From Leptospira soteropolitanensis (lineage in GTDB: Bacteria > Spirochaetota > Leptospiria > Leptospirales > Leptospiraceae), in contig NZ_JAMQPN010000009.1 of assembly GCF_026151655.1 (NCBI RefSeq), forward strand, positions 86,226 to 150,225: DNA of 64,000 bases. Direction: 5' to 3'. The position numbers and the translations under genes were made by a program. Below the pieces are notes generated by a model. It was not told where the DNA came from. It searched no databases and saw only the letters and a list, made by a program, of their open reading frames with translations. How positions within the stretch are numbered: the first letter of the stretch is position 1; the number at the start of each line of letters is the position of its first letter. This document shows positions 6,809-15,495 of the stretch, piece after piece.

Positions 6809-8500
6809 TTAGGTTACAAGTTTTTCCAGAATGTATTCCTGATTAGATTTCCCACCAGGAACAAATGGATATACTCCCCAACTTGAAGGGATCCTTACTT
6901 CAATCAAAGCTGGCCCTTTTTTCTCTAAGACTTTTTCCAATTCGGTGGTTCCCAATTTCCAGTCCCATTCAAAATATCCAATTTCGAATGATTGACACAA
7001 CATCGAAAAGTCAGGATGGAAATGGAACTTCGAACCAGAGTATAATCTTCCGTAAAATAAGTCTTGTTGTTGTTTAACAAGCCCCAAATGTTCATTGTTA
7101 ATTAGTATGATCTTTACATTTAAGTTCTGTTCTTTTAGTGTAGATAACTCTTGTAAGTTCATCATAATCGATCCATCACCCGTAAAACAAAACACATGAG
7201 AATCCCTATGACTTAAAGCCACTCCAATGGCAGTAGGAAGACCAAATCCCATAGTTCCTTGACCACCTGAGGTGATCCAAGACATCGGATTTAGAAACGG
7301 GAAATACTGTGCTACCCACATCTGGTGTTGGCCCACATCAGTAAGGACAAAATGTTCGCCACATGGTAAAACCGAAGCAAAATCCAAAAGAATTGATTTC
7401 ATTGGATGTTCTTCCGGGATCTCTTTCCATACCTCGATCTGTAACAATGATTCGCTGTTTTGGATCAAAAAATCCTCTTCTAATAAAAAAGGAATCACTT
7501 CAGAAAGATCTTTTTGTAAACTCAAAGTTACTGGTTTATTTTTACCAATTTCACGGGCATCAATATCAATATGAATGATTTTCGCTTGGTTACAAAACTT
7601 TTGTATGGCTCCCGTCGCACGGTCATCAAAACGAACTCCTATCGCAATTAAGAGATCACAAACACCCAGTGCTTCATTTGCGGCAATTGTTCCATGCATG
7701 CCCATCATTCCTAAATTCATAGGATCGTCTTTTTCAAAAATCCCAAGCCCCATAAGAGTGGTCACAGCAGGGATCTGAAAACGAGAAACCAATTCCCTTA
7801 AACGCAAATATTCTTTTTTAGCACCACCACCTATATAAAGTAAGGGGAAACGAGAATTTTCTAGTAAGGATTTGAATTCTTCTAGAAAAAAATCAAAACT
7901 TACAAAAGACAAATGATCTACCTTGCTAATTGGTTCCAAGAAATCCAAATGAAATGGATCGCCCAATCGATTGTTTTTTTCAGGTAGATTGATTTTTTGT
8001 GTTTGTATATCTTTGGGTAAATCAATCCATACTGGGCCTTTTTTCCCTTCATCGCATAACCAAAATGCTTCTTCTAAAATTCCAATGATTTGATTTGGTT
8101 CTTCTACCAAATAAACTTTTTTCACAAGAGAAGAAACAATCTTTGCTGTGGGTAGTTCCTGGAAAGCATCGGTTCCCATTAATCCTAACGGAACTTGCCC
8201 AGAAAAAATAAGTAAGGGAACAGAATCCCTTTGTGCATCGGCAACGGCTGTGATAAGATTGGCAACACCGGGTCCTGAAGAAACAAATACGGCACTCACC
8301 TCCCCTGTGCTCCTGGCCCTACCTTGTGCCATAAATCCTGCACCCTGCTCATGCCGCGCTAATACATGTTCAATATTTGACCTCGCCAAACTTTCGTATA
8401 ATGGAAGTATAGTTCCACCAGGAACCCCAGGAATCCATGTAATCCCCTTTGATTCTAAAAAATCTATGATAAATTGACTTACGGTGATTTGTTCCGACAT
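6809..8500 (-). CDS. ilvB: Acetolactate synthase catalytic subunit (ThDP-dependent)
   Basis: This 563-residue enzyme condenses two pyruvates, or pyruvate and 2-oxobutyrate, in valine, leucine and isoleucine synthesis. It shows the ThDP catalytic glutamate (Glu51, ARHEQGAGFMAQG), the quinone-pocket SGPGVANLITAVADAQRDSVPLL region, and the metal-binding GDGS...NN motif starting near residue 441 (TGDGSIMMNLQELSTL to LINN). No ilvN/ilvH small subunit follows it, so it may act alone or with a regulatory subunit encoded elsewhere. The ATG at 8498-8500 has AAGGAG at 8510-8515. The leader carries a probable attenuator (8520-8702), which supports a biosynthetic role. Confidence 0.92.
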   Translation of the reverse strand: MSEQITVSQFIIDFLESKGITWIPGVPGGTILPLYESLARSNIEHVLARHEQGAGFMAQGRARSTGEVSAVFVSSGPGVANLITAVADAQRDSVPLLIFSGQVPLGLMGTDAFQELPTAKIVSSLVKKVYLVEEPNQIIGILEEAFWLCDEGKKGPVWIDLPKDIQTQKINLPEKNNRLGDPFHLDFLEPISKVDHLSFVSFDFFLEEFKSLLENSRFPLLYIGGGAKKEYLRLRELVSRFQIPAVTTLMGLGIFEKDDPMNLGMMGMHGTIAANEALGVCDLLIAIGVRFDDRATGAIQKFCNQAKIIHIDIDAREIGKNKPVTLSLQKDLSEVIPFLLEEDFLIQNSESLLQIEVWKEIPEEHPMKSILLDFASVLPCGEHFVLTDVGQHQMWVAQYFPFLNPMSWITSGGQGTMGFGLPTAIGVALSHRDSHVFCFTGDGSIMMNLQELSTLKEQNLNVKIILINNEHLGLVKQQQDLFYGRLYSGSKFHFHPDFSMLCQSFEIGYFEWDWKLGTTELEKVLEKKGPALIEVRIPSSWGVYPFVPGGKSNQEYILEKLVT

Positions 8501-8519
8501 AAAGACACTCTCCTTAGTT

Positions 8520-8585
8520 CGTTTCCCCGTCGACTCTTAGCTTTCTGTCGACCGAGGAAACGAGGGAGAATTATGACAGAAAGCT
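8520..8585 (-). promoter_or_regulatory. Mutually exclusive leader hairpins, probable ilvB attenuator
   Basis: On the minus strand, hairpin A pairs AGCTTTCTGTC (8585-8575, the last codons of the small ORF) with GACAGAAAGCT (8549-8539): 11 perfect base pairs. Hairpin B pairs CGTTTCCTCGGTCGAC (8562-8547) with GTCGACGGGGAAACG (8534-8520): 15 pairs including one G-U, with one bulged G and a 12-base loop. They share bases 8547-8549 and are interleaved, so only one can form. Hairpin B ends four bases before the ilvB ribosome site. No U-run follows B, so it may act by blocking translation rather than as an intrinsic terminator. Confidence 0.65.
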
Positions 8586-8702
8586 ACGTATGTATGAGAA
8601 GACTACGACGACTAGGACGAGAGTAGAGAGGACATAGCTAGACAATCCAAGAACGGGCATGGAATCCATGAATTCGTTGTTTATGGTTGTCTGAGAAGCC
8701 AT
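8571..8702 (-). CDS. Probable Val/Leu-rich leader peptide of ilvB
   Basis: A 43-codon ORF ends 70 bases before the ilvB start. Residues 24-38 read VLSTLVLVVVVFSYI, and the codons are mostly GTC, CTC and CTA, which are not the preferred ones in this A/T-rich genome. The last Val of the run is about 16 bases ahead of the 5' arm of hairpin A, so a stalled ribosome would leave that arm free, while one reaching the stop codon would cover it. This mirrors ilv leader peptides of enterobacteria. Alternative starts are ATG at 8669 and 8660; none has a strong ribosome site. It could instead be a one-helix membrane protein. Confidence 0.6.
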   Translation of the reverse strand: MASQTTINNEFMDSMPVLGLSSYVLSTLVLVVVVFSYIRSFLS

Positions 8703-8840
8703 TACACTTAAAAAGATTTTTTTTAAGAGGAGAGCCGTCAAGAATTTATTTAAAGTTGTCTTCTGATTTTCTACAAAGAGGCCACTACCAAAGGATGGGT
8801 TTGTGAGAGGCAAAGTTAAAATCAAAAACGGATTGGTTTT

Positions 8841-9068
8841 TTATTCGTTTTCCTTGGCGCGTTTGATAAGGGAATAAAAAGCAAAAATAAAACCTAAAAA
8901 GAAACCAACAAGAAGCCACAAGGGCTCTGTCTTCATATAGTCATCAAGATAATATCCTCCGACTACAAAAAGTGCAATGGAAGATACAAATTCAAAACCA
9001 GCACCGGCCATCGCCATAGGCGACTTTTCTGGTTTTTGGGCCGATGGTTTTTCGGGTTCTTTTGTCAT
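8841..9068 (-). CDS. AtpZ/AtpI-family F0F1-ATPase accessory protein
   Basis: The 75-residue protein has a charged, proline-rich N-terminus and two membrane helices with the family pattern: AGAGFEFVSSIALFVVGGYYLD, then PLWLLVGFFLGFIFAFYSLIKRAKE. AtpZ/AtpI proteins assist the F-type ATPase, possibly in c-ring assembly or magnesium uptake. It is encoded one base after lepB and away from the ATP synthase operon at 1-2.4 kb, which has its own AtpI-like protein. Confidence 0.8.
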   Translation of the reverse strand: MTKEPEKPSAQKPEKSPMAMAGAGFEFVSSIALFVVGGYYLDDYMKTEPLWLLVGFFLGFIFAFYSLIKRAKENE

Positions 9069-9069
9069 C

Positions 9070-10107
9070 TTATTTTAGGATACGACCGATTCTGTCCCAA
9101 CGTACACTGAGTCGCCAAACTCGATATCTTAGTGTCCTTTCAATCCATCCTAATCTAGACTCATCATCTCTATAACGAGAATTATGTGACGAAAAGACTT
9201 CTGTATAGTGACAACGTCTATCAAGAGCATCACCTTCATACCTTTCTGCAATTTCAGGACCTTTCTCTGCAAGCTCCTGACCATCTTTATACTCGCAAGT
9301 GGAATCTTTCCAATCGATCGAAAAATAAATGATCAGTGCCTTACCTAAAATATCTTCTCGTTTTACAAAACCCCAAGCGCGCGAATCATGAGAATCATCC
9401 CGATTGTCCCCCATCACCATATATTGGCCTTCAGGGATCTGGCAACCATGTAAAAAATCACAATATTCAAAGATATGGGCACGACGATCGTCTTCAAAAC
9501 CTTCCAAAATAAAATGTTCAAACCCTGGTTTGACTTCTTTAAAGAGTGCTCTTTGGGTCGCTTCTAAATTATCCAAATCAGAAAGTTCTTCACCTATCGG
9601 AACTTCCTTTGGTTGGTAAGACTGAAACTCATCAGTTCCCTTTTCTTTATACTCAATGAGTGCAAAGTGTACCCTCCCTCTATCTTTGGTATCGATATAT
9701 TTACGAGTGATGCGAATTGTATCTCCAGGAAGTCCCACCACACGTTTGACAAATCGTTTTGCAAAAATTCCAGTTCTTGATTCTTCTTGAGCCAGTGCCG
9801 TTGCCGGGGGAATAAATGTGACAATATCTCCACGTTTTGGATCATCAATACGAAAGAGTTCCTTTTCTGTAAAAGGCATACGGAAGGAATAACGCATTTT
9901 ATTAACAAACAAAAAGTCCCCGATTTTGAGTGTGGGGATCATAGAACCAGAAGGAATATTATTAGCATCTAATATAGATGATTTAAAAGCAAATACAAGG
10001 ACCACGATGATTCCGAAAGATATGCCCGAAGCAGCGGCTCCTTCTTTTGGAGGTTCCTTAGAATCTTGTTTTGGTTTGGATTGGAAGATGGTGGAGAATA
10101 TTCCCAT
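9070..10107 (-). CDS. lepB: Signal peptidase I
   Basis: This 345-residue membrane protease removes signal peptides from exported proteins. It has one hydrophobic anchor (about 28-44), the serine box NIPSGSMIPTL with nucleophile Ser55, the lysine box KRFVKRVVGLPGD with general-base Lys120, and box E GDNRDDSHDSR. A large insertion (about 140-215) sits between boxes D and E, and a charged C-terminal tail extends past the catalytic domain. I chose the ATG at 10105-10107 (MGIFSTIFQ); the frame is open 47 codons upstream, but that part overlaps the divergent gene region and has no signal features. Confidence 0.94.
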   Translation of the reverse strand: MGIFSTIFQSKPKQDSKEPPKEGAAASGISFGIIVVLVFAFKSSILDANNIPSGSMIPTLKIGDFLFVNKMRYSFRMPFTEKELFRIDDPKRGDIVTFIPPATALAQEESRTGIFAKRFVKRVVGLPGDTIRITRKYIDTKDRGRVHFALIEYKEKGTDEFQSYQPKEVPIGEELSDLDNLEATQRALFKEVKPGFEHFILEGFEDDRRAHIFEYCDFLHGCQIPEGQYMVMGDNRDDSHDSRAWGFVKREDILGKALIIYFSIDWKDSTCEYKDGQELAEKGPEIAERYEGDALDRRCHYTEVFSSHNSRYRDDESRLGWIERTLRYRVWRLSVRWDRIGRILK

Positions 10108-10219
10108 AGGTTCGAAGCTAGGGAATTGGAATTTTCTGTCAAGAAAGGGGGAAAAAAAGCGCAAAAGACTTGTACTATTTTCGGGAATAGACGATACCAT
10201 ACATGGAGATCTTCTGCTT

Positions 10220-11011
10220 ATGGAAACATCAATCCACGTTTTACGCAAAACCTTACAGGAGATGAAGGAAAATTACTCCTTTGTCTGCATCAAAACAGGT
10301 ACGGAAACCGAGGATATGGGAGAAGAAGAAATCTCCCTCTTAAAAACGATCACTGCGGGAATTTTGCCACTCTATGTCAAAATCGGAGGTCCGGAAGCCA
10401 GAAACGATATCCGAATCTGCCAAAGGATCGGAGTTTCAGGAATCTCTGCACCTATGGTGGAGTCAGAGTATGCATTAAAAAACTTCATCCAGACGATGAA
10501 AAATCTCCTCACACCTTCGGAATACGAATCTTATAACAAATCAATTAACATAGAAACCATCACTGGATATCGAAACTTGATGGATATCTTTGACTCCGTT
10601 CCATTTCAAAGTTTAGAGCAAGTAACAGCTGCTAGATCAGACTTAAGTGCTTCAATGGATAAAAAACCAGACGATAAAGAAGTCACAAGAATCTCCAAAA
10701 AAATCATTTCAGAAGCCAAAAGCAGAGGTAAAAAAACTTCTGTTGGTGGAACCATTACCAAAACCAATTTTGATTTGATTGCCAATGAAATCGAACCCGA
10801 CTTTATTAATTCACGTCATGTGATGGTCGATACAAAAAAAGCAATGTCCATTGGTGCAACTGATGTAGCCGAATGTATGTTGTTATTTGAAATGGATTTA
10901 TTTGAATTTTTCTCAAAAACATTTCCTGAAAAAGGTTATTATTACCGTAACCGAGTCGAAATCAACAGAGAACGGATTGGCGAAAGAAAGGTATTGTACT
11001 TTATTCGTTAA
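10220..11011 (+). CDS. HpcH/HpaI aldolase/citrate-lyase-like protein
   Basis: The 263-residue product resembles the phosphoenolpyruvate/pyruvate domain family: KIGGPEARNDIRICQRIGVSG is like the (V/I)RxxxNDxxxIxxxLDxGAxGI core, followed by SAPMVESEYAL, then INIETITGYRNLMDI and VTAARSDLSASM, matching the metal-ligand and substrate regions of HpaI-type aldolases. Its substrate is unknown. The ATG at 10220 has GGAGA at 10205-10209; the open frame reaches back to 9926, but that part lies inside lepB on the other strand. The next gene begins directly after its stop, so they form an operon. Confidence 0.75.
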   Translation: METSIHVLRKTLQEMKENYSFVCIKTGTETEDMGEEEISLLKTITAGILPLYVKIGGPEARNDIRICQRIGVSGISAPMVESEYALKNFIQTMKNLLTPSEYESYNKSINIETITGYRNLMDIFDSVPFQSLEQVTAARSDLSASMDKKPDDKEVTRISKKIISEAKSRGKKTSVGGTITKTNFDLIANEIEPDFINSRHVMVDTKKAMSIGATDVAECMLLFEMDLFEFFSKTFPEKGYYYRNRVEINRERIGERKVLYFIR

Positions 11012-12841
11012 GTGGTTTATTTATTCTTTTTTTTCAGTTTAGTTTCTTCTTTTCTCTTTATTTCTCCTAAAAACTTTCATACCCCCTTCCAAAAGGGGGT
11101 GTTTCTTTTTTTGTTTTTTCTAACCATCTTTCACTTTTGGAAAGAAAAAAAAACAGTACCTCAGTCAAAGCAGAATCACAATCTAAGTAACTTCGGTCTG
11201 TTGTCTGACAAACAAATTGCGATTCTCCCATACCTACTCAGTTTCAGTTGCATTCTATTTATCATTACAAATACATACCATGCGATCCAACTCACAAAAT
11301 CTCTCGCAGGTGCTTTTTTATTTCAAGATGCAGATTATATTGGTATCTCAGATATCCTTTTGTCTTTATCAGAAGGGGATGGATTTACCAGCGGATATTA
11401 TTCCGAATCAGGCAAAGGTAGTTACCTCCACCACCACTTCGCTCCAGGATTATTCGTTCTAACTCCTTTTATCAGTTGGATTCCTGATCGGTGGGGACTT
11501 GCTATTGCCGTTTTTTTTGTTTATCAATTAGCAACGATCCTTTGGCTTTTATGGGCTTATCAAATTTCCAAAAACAATTTTAAAGATCGGGTGAGTAAAT
11601 TCTTAATTTTTTGGGTTCTTCTCACAAACCAGTTGTATCTGTATCGCATAGGATCTAGTTATCATTTTGAAGTTCTTGTTCTCCTCTTTGGTCTTTTCTT
11701 TTTTTATATTTGGGAACAACGATGTAAGATACAAAATGTCCGGACTCATGTCTCCTGGTTCTATTATAGTATTTTAACTTTTGTCACCATTCTTTATCTC
11801 TCACTGAAAGAAGATATTGGCATCTACCTTCTTCTCTTTTTTCTACCAATCACTTTAGAGCGATTATACAAACTTTGGGTAAACAGGACAATACAAGGAC
11901 AAACGATAGACGAACCATCTTACAACATTCAAGATCTGTTTTCCTACCGTTTATTTTTCCTGATCTTAAGCATTACAATCCTATGGCTGGGTTTTGTTTT
12001 TATCATTTATCCAATGTCTAGTGGAAATAAAGGAGCCTTTTCCTGGACCCAAATACTGACCCAAGAATACCATTCCGCGTTCAAACAAGTAACAGGTATC
12101 AGAAAATCCATTCAGATTTTTCTTGAGTTAATCACAAGCGGTGGACTAGGAATCTTTCAAATGTTACCAGAAGTCATCGGAGTTGGACTAATATACGCAA
12201 CTCATATATTTTCCTCAAGGCCTTGGCACCATGAAGTTTATACGTATTACAGTTATTCTCTGGTTCCGATGATTCTCTACACGGGAATCCTCTGGATCCA
12301 ATCAGAAAAAAAAATAAACTTTTCTTTTGCTTTTCTGATCCTTACTTGCCTCTTTTGGAAAAATTCTCTGGACCAAAATTTTCCATTGGATCCCAAAATG
12401 GAAAGCCCTTGGCAAAATCCTGGTTTGGAGGAAGAAATTCGAGAAGATATCAAAAGAACCAATTCCTTGTTTTTTTCCCAGATGGAGAAGATTCCATCCC
12501 AAATCCAGAATACCGAAATAAATTCAGGAAGTGTGAAGCGAGTAACAAAACAAAATAGAATTTTTGTATTTTCCCAATACAATCTTTCATTTTTGATCAC
12601 TGACCAAATCAAAACCTATCCACTTGAACAAATTAAAAACTCTTTACCCATTTGTAAAAATGCAAATGTTTGTTACGCGGTATTTGCCAAAGAATTTACT
12701 GATGAAATTCTATGGCCCCAATCTAGAATTTTAGAGTATAAAAAAGAAGTGGAAAACAGGGAAGGCGTATTGGTTTGGAAAGGCAAACAAGTGGAAGTTT
12801 GGCAATTACTAGAACCAACAAAAACGGAAAAACCCAAATAA
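11012..12841 (+). CDS. DUF2079-type polytopic membrane protein
   Basis: The 609-residue protein has about ten hydrophobic helices and matches DUF2079: after helix two comes FQDADYIGISDILLSLSEGDGF, then YLHHHFAPGLFVLTPF, YRIGSSYHFEVLVLLFGLFF and LYLSLKEDIGIYLLLFF. The family is related to membrane glycosyltransferases of the GT-C fold, but no reaction is proven. The start is a GTG immediately after the preceding stop (TAA then GTG), which indicates translational coupling. The last 130 residues are soluble and poorly conserved. Confidence 0.75.
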   Translation: MVYLFFFFSLVSSFLFISPKNFHTPFQKGVFLFLFFLTIFHFWKEKKTVPQSKQNHNLSNFGLLSDKQIAILPYLLSFSCILFIITNTYHAIQLTKSLAGAFLFQDADYIGISDILLSLSEGDGFTSGYYSESGKGSYLHHHFAPGLFVLTPFISWIPDRWGLAIAVFFVYQLATILWLLWAYQISKNNFKDRVSKFLIFWVLLTNQLYLYRIGSSYHFEVLVLLFGLFFFYIWEQRCKIQNVRTHVSWFYYSILTFVTILYLSLKEDIGIYLLLFFLPITLERLYKLWVNRTIQGQTIDEPSYNIQDLFSYRLFFLILSITILWLGFVFIIYPMSSGNKGAFSWTQILTQEYHSAFKQVTGIRKSIQIFLELITSGGLGIFQMLPEVIGVGLIYATHIFSSRPWHHEVYTYYSYSLVPMILYTGILWIQSEKKINFSFAFLILTCLFWKNSLDQNFPLDPKMESPWQNPGLEEEIREDIKRTNSLFFSQMEKIPSQIQNTEINSGSVKRVTKQNRIFVFSQYNLSFLITDQIKTYPLEQIKNSLPICKNANVCYAVFAKEFTDEILWPQSRILEYKKEVENREGVLVWKGKQVEVWQLLEPTKTEKPK

Positions 12842-12890
12842 TTAAATCTTTTGATTATAGATCGAAAATACGAACTAAACAATTGTGTAT

Positions 12891-12915
12891 AAAAAAGAGC
12901 TAACCAATATTAGCT
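12891..12915 (-). terminator. Intrinsic terminator after the MBL-fold gene
   Basis: On the minus strand AGCTAA (12915-12910) pairs with TTAGCT (12903-12898) around a six-base loop and is followed by CTTTTTT (12897-12891). It lies 32 bases after the MBL-hydrolase stop codon at 12947. Confidence 0.6.
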
Positions 12916-12946
12916 GACAAAGTCTACAGTCTTTTACCGATATCTT

Positions 12947-13969
12947 TTAGTCGATAATATGAAAGACTTCATATCCATTCTCACGTTTTTCGATACGAAT
13001 CTGCCCTTCTAATACTAATTTTTGTATGATGCTATACACAAGACCAAGTGCTGTCGGTAGGTGGCCACCATTATGGACTTTTTTTCCTATGGCTGCTTCC
13101 ATAAGCACTTTTAGATCCGATTCCCCTTCCTTAAGCCTACGAAGGACTCCTTTTTCCAATATACTTAGTGTTTTTTTCACAAGAGTGATGGTTTTTTTGG
13201 GATCTTCAATTTCGCTACCATGAGCTGGTAACATACGTTTGATGGGTTCCTCTAAAAGTTTGGAAAGTGTAAAATAATAATCACTTAAATTACCATCCAT
13301 TTCAGAATAGATGGCAGTGAGATTGGCAATGATGAGATCCCCTGAAAAATAAACACCTGTCGAAGGATCCACAGGTGTGATATGATATAAATTATGACCT
13401 GGTGTATGCAGAAACCTTAAAAGTCTTCCACCAAACTCTAAACTGTCATTGTGATCAATTTTTACATCAATTCGCAAAACTGGGTCTCCTTTTTTGGTTT
13501 CCCCGAATTTACTAAAAAATTGACGCCAACCTTTTCTAGATTCTTCCAAAATTCGATCGAGTTCTTCTTTATCCCCGAATGCTTTATGAAAAAGATCTTC
13601 TGTCGCTTCTTCAAAAAGTAACATTGATTCTAAATAATTTCCCACCCCGTCGGCCATAGCACGATACCCGTAGTAAGTTATATTTTTCGCATAAGACTTA
13701 AGCACTAAAGAAGAGGATATATGATCCAGATGATTGTGTGTATAAATAATATGACGGATGTCATTCAAAGAAAATCCCTTTGATTTCAAAGAGGCTTGTA
13801 ACATTGGAATAGATTCGATATAACCAGAGTCAATTAAGGTTAAACCATCATTTCCGTGATAAAGATAGATATTATTAGGCGCGTAAAACGGCTGGGGAAG
13901 AACAATTTTAAAGACACCATCCCCGATGTCTTCCATGTCCGGAATTCTTTTGGGGATGGTAACTTTCAT
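12947..13969 (-). CDS. MBL-fold metallo-hydrolase
   Basis: The 340-residue protein has the metallo-beta-lactamase metal motif THNHLDH, a further ligand histidine in HTPGHNLYH, an aspartate in YFSGDLI and a late histidine in MLPAHGSEI. A C-terminal winged-helix-like domain (about 255-340, ILEKGVLRRLKEG, GLVYSIIQKLVLEGQIRIE) follows the catalytic core, as in the LACTB2/glyoxalase-II-like branch. Substrate unknown. It begins nine bases after the MaoC-type gene, suggesting an operon with acyl-CoA-linked metabolism, where such enzymes are often thioesterases (inference). Confidence 0.85.
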   Translation of the reverse strand: MKVTIPKRIPDMEDIGDGVFKIVLPQPFYAPNNIYLYHGNDGLTLIDSGYIESIPMLQASLKSKGFSLNDIRHIIYTHNHLDHISSSLVLKSYAKNITYYGYRAMADGVGNYLESMLLFEEATEDLFHKAFGDKEELDRILEESRKGWRQFFSKFGETKKGDPVLRIDVKIDHNDSLEFGGRLLRFLHTPGHNLYHITPVDPSTGVYFSGDLIIANLTAIYSEMDGNLSDYYFTLSKLLEEPIKRMLPAHGSEIEDPKKTITLVKKTLSILEKGVLRRLKEGESDLKVLMEAAIGKKVHNGGHLPTALGLVYSIIQKLVLEGQIRIEKRENGYEVFHIID

Positions 13970-13978
13970 TGTTTCACC

Positions 13979-15157
13979 TTATGGTTGTTTTTTGATGATC
14001 AATCTTCTTTCGATTTCGAAGATTTTCTCTGGGATTTTTTCTTTTCCTAGTTTCTTTTTATCATTTTCTTTAAGGAAAAGATCAGCACCAAATTTATCCA
14101 ATGCATCATTTGCTTTGATGTTTTTTAAACCAATGAATTGGATTTGAACTTCACCTGCTGGAATTCCATATTCAGTTCCTTTGTCTTCAGTGGTCAAAAT
14201 TCTAGAAATACAAGTCACTGTGTCACCAGAAAAAGCAGGTTGTGTGTGGTATCCTTCGGTGAATCCAAGTTCCCAAATTGCGTTTTCAGAAATATCACGT
14301 GATGCCATACCAGCTAACCAACCAAATACGAGTCCACCGTAAACCACTGGTTCTCCACCCATAGGGCCAGAGATTCCTGCAGAATACAATTTATCATAAT
14401 GAAGTGGGTGAGTATTTCCTACTCGGAATGTCCACTGGTAGTGTTCGTCAGTGATGGTTCTTCCATTTTGATGAACATAAATTTGACCTGGTTTAAAGTT
14501 TTCAAAATAAGTATGTCCCCAAGTAACATCCTTCATCTCTGTTGGGAATTTGAGATTTGGCAGTTTGAGTGCTGGAGTTTTTGATTCCGGAAAGTAAGCC
14601 GAAGCATCACCTGGTTTTGGATTGCCTTTTGGTTTTCCATTGGACCTGTAGATCATGATTTTACGTTCGTATTGTAAAACCACTTCATTCTTTTGGTTAA
14701 GACAAAGTGTTCTTACATGAACGATTCCTGGTTTGTCTGGACCTTTGTCATCGACTGCTAAAATTTTAGTTCGGGAAGAAAGAGTATCTCCTGGATAAAC
14801 TGGTAATAAAAATTGCGCGTTATAATAACCGAGGTTTGCAAGCGCCTTCTCACTGTTATTCTGAACACCAATCGAAAGTGCTAAGTTAAACACCATCAGA
14901 GGATGAACGAGTAAATCTGCAAATCCGTGAGCTTTTGCATATTCTGCAGAAAGGTAAAGTGGGTTTGCATCCATAAACACAGTGGCAAATTCTTGGGCAA
15001 AACTTCTGTCCACAGTGAATTGGCGAGGGTGAACATAAATATCACCTACATTGAATTCTTCGAGGTATCGTCCATAAATGTTCTTTTTGACATCAGAGAG
15101 AGAAGCAGGTGTGTTGGGAGCTAACTCACCAAAGGGGGACATAGGTTTTTCGGCCAT
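13979..15157 (-). CDS. MaoC-family double-hotdog dehydratase
   Basis: The 392-residue protein is a tandem hotdog enzyme. The N-terminal half (residues 25-180) has the MaoC pattern [50 protein letters not shown] order, and the C-terminal half repeats it with [21 protein letters not shown] and [17 protein letters not shown]. Such proteins hydrate enoyl-CoA or mesaconyl-type thioesters. The substrate cannot be assigned from sequence. It is followed by an MBL hydrolase nine bases downstream and preceded by a small ORF at 15229-15423. Confidence 0.85.
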   Translation of the reverse strand: MAEKPMSPFGELAPNTPASLSDVKKNIYGRYLEEFNVGDIYVHPRQFTVDRSFAQEFATVFMDANPLYLSAEYAKAHGFADLLVHPLMVFNLALSIGVQNNSEKALANLGYYNAQFLLPVYPGDTLSSRTKILAVDDKGPDKPGIVHVRTLCLNQKNEVVLQYERKIMIYRSNGKPKGNPKPGDASAYFPESKTPALKLPNLKFPTEMKDVTWGHTYFENFKPGQIYVHQNGRTITDEHYQWTFRVGNTHPLHYDKLYSAGISGPMGGEPVVYGGLVFGWLAGMASRDISENAIWELGFTEGYHTQPAFSGDTVTCISRILTTEDKGTEYGIPAGEVQIQFIGLKNIKANDALDKFGADLFLKENDKKKLGKEKIPEKIFEIERRLIIKKQP

Positions 15158-15228
15158 GGGAATTCCTTTTTCGAATGGGATAGGACTAATTTTCCAAGAG
15201 AGGTCCTACCGAAAACGATTTTTCAGAC

Positions 15229-15423
15229 TCATCCGGTCGCTCGTTTGGCGTATTCCTCCTTCCAGGCACTATGCCAATGGTACCATTCTTCACGCACAGC
15301 ACGGTAACGAACCAAATCACTACGAACTTCTAACATAAGTGATTCTAATTCTTCCACTCGGCGGAAAAGTCGTAAGGTCAATGCCTCCCACTCTTCTTTG
15401 TTTTGGTCCATCCTTGGTTCCAT
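15229..15423 (-). CDS. Small hypothetical protein, charged and helical
   Basis: The 64-residue product is strongly charged and predicted helical (EEWEALTLRLFRRVEELESLM, then tryptophan-rich EEWYHWHSAWKEEYAKR), with a heptad-like pattern that suggests a short coiled coil. No family recognised. It lies 71 bases upstream of the MaoC gene on the same strand and diverges from the GapN-like gene. A start at 15411 (second Met) is also possible. I favour a real gene because the composition is protein-like and no competing frame exists. Confidence 0.55.
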   Translation of the reverse strand: MEPRMDQNKEEWEALTLRLFRRVEELESLMLEVRSDLVRYRAVREEWYHWHSAWKEEYAKRATG

Positions 15424-15495
15424 AAATTTTATATCGGCCGTTCTTTTCTGTAAAATGTTGCTTTTTTAGTCTCCTTCCCATTCGATTCATGGATC

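Noticed and set aside
7272..8477. Several 60-110 codon plus-strand frames opposite ilvB
   Set aside because: They are antisense shadows of a strongly conserved gene.
9926..10219. 5' extension of the HpcH/HpaI-like gene
   Set aside because: It lies opposite the lepB N-terminus, and a good ribosome site is found only before 10220.
10108..10248. 5' extension of lepB
   Set aside because: It overlaps the divergent gene and adds non-conserved residues before a good N-terminus at 10107.
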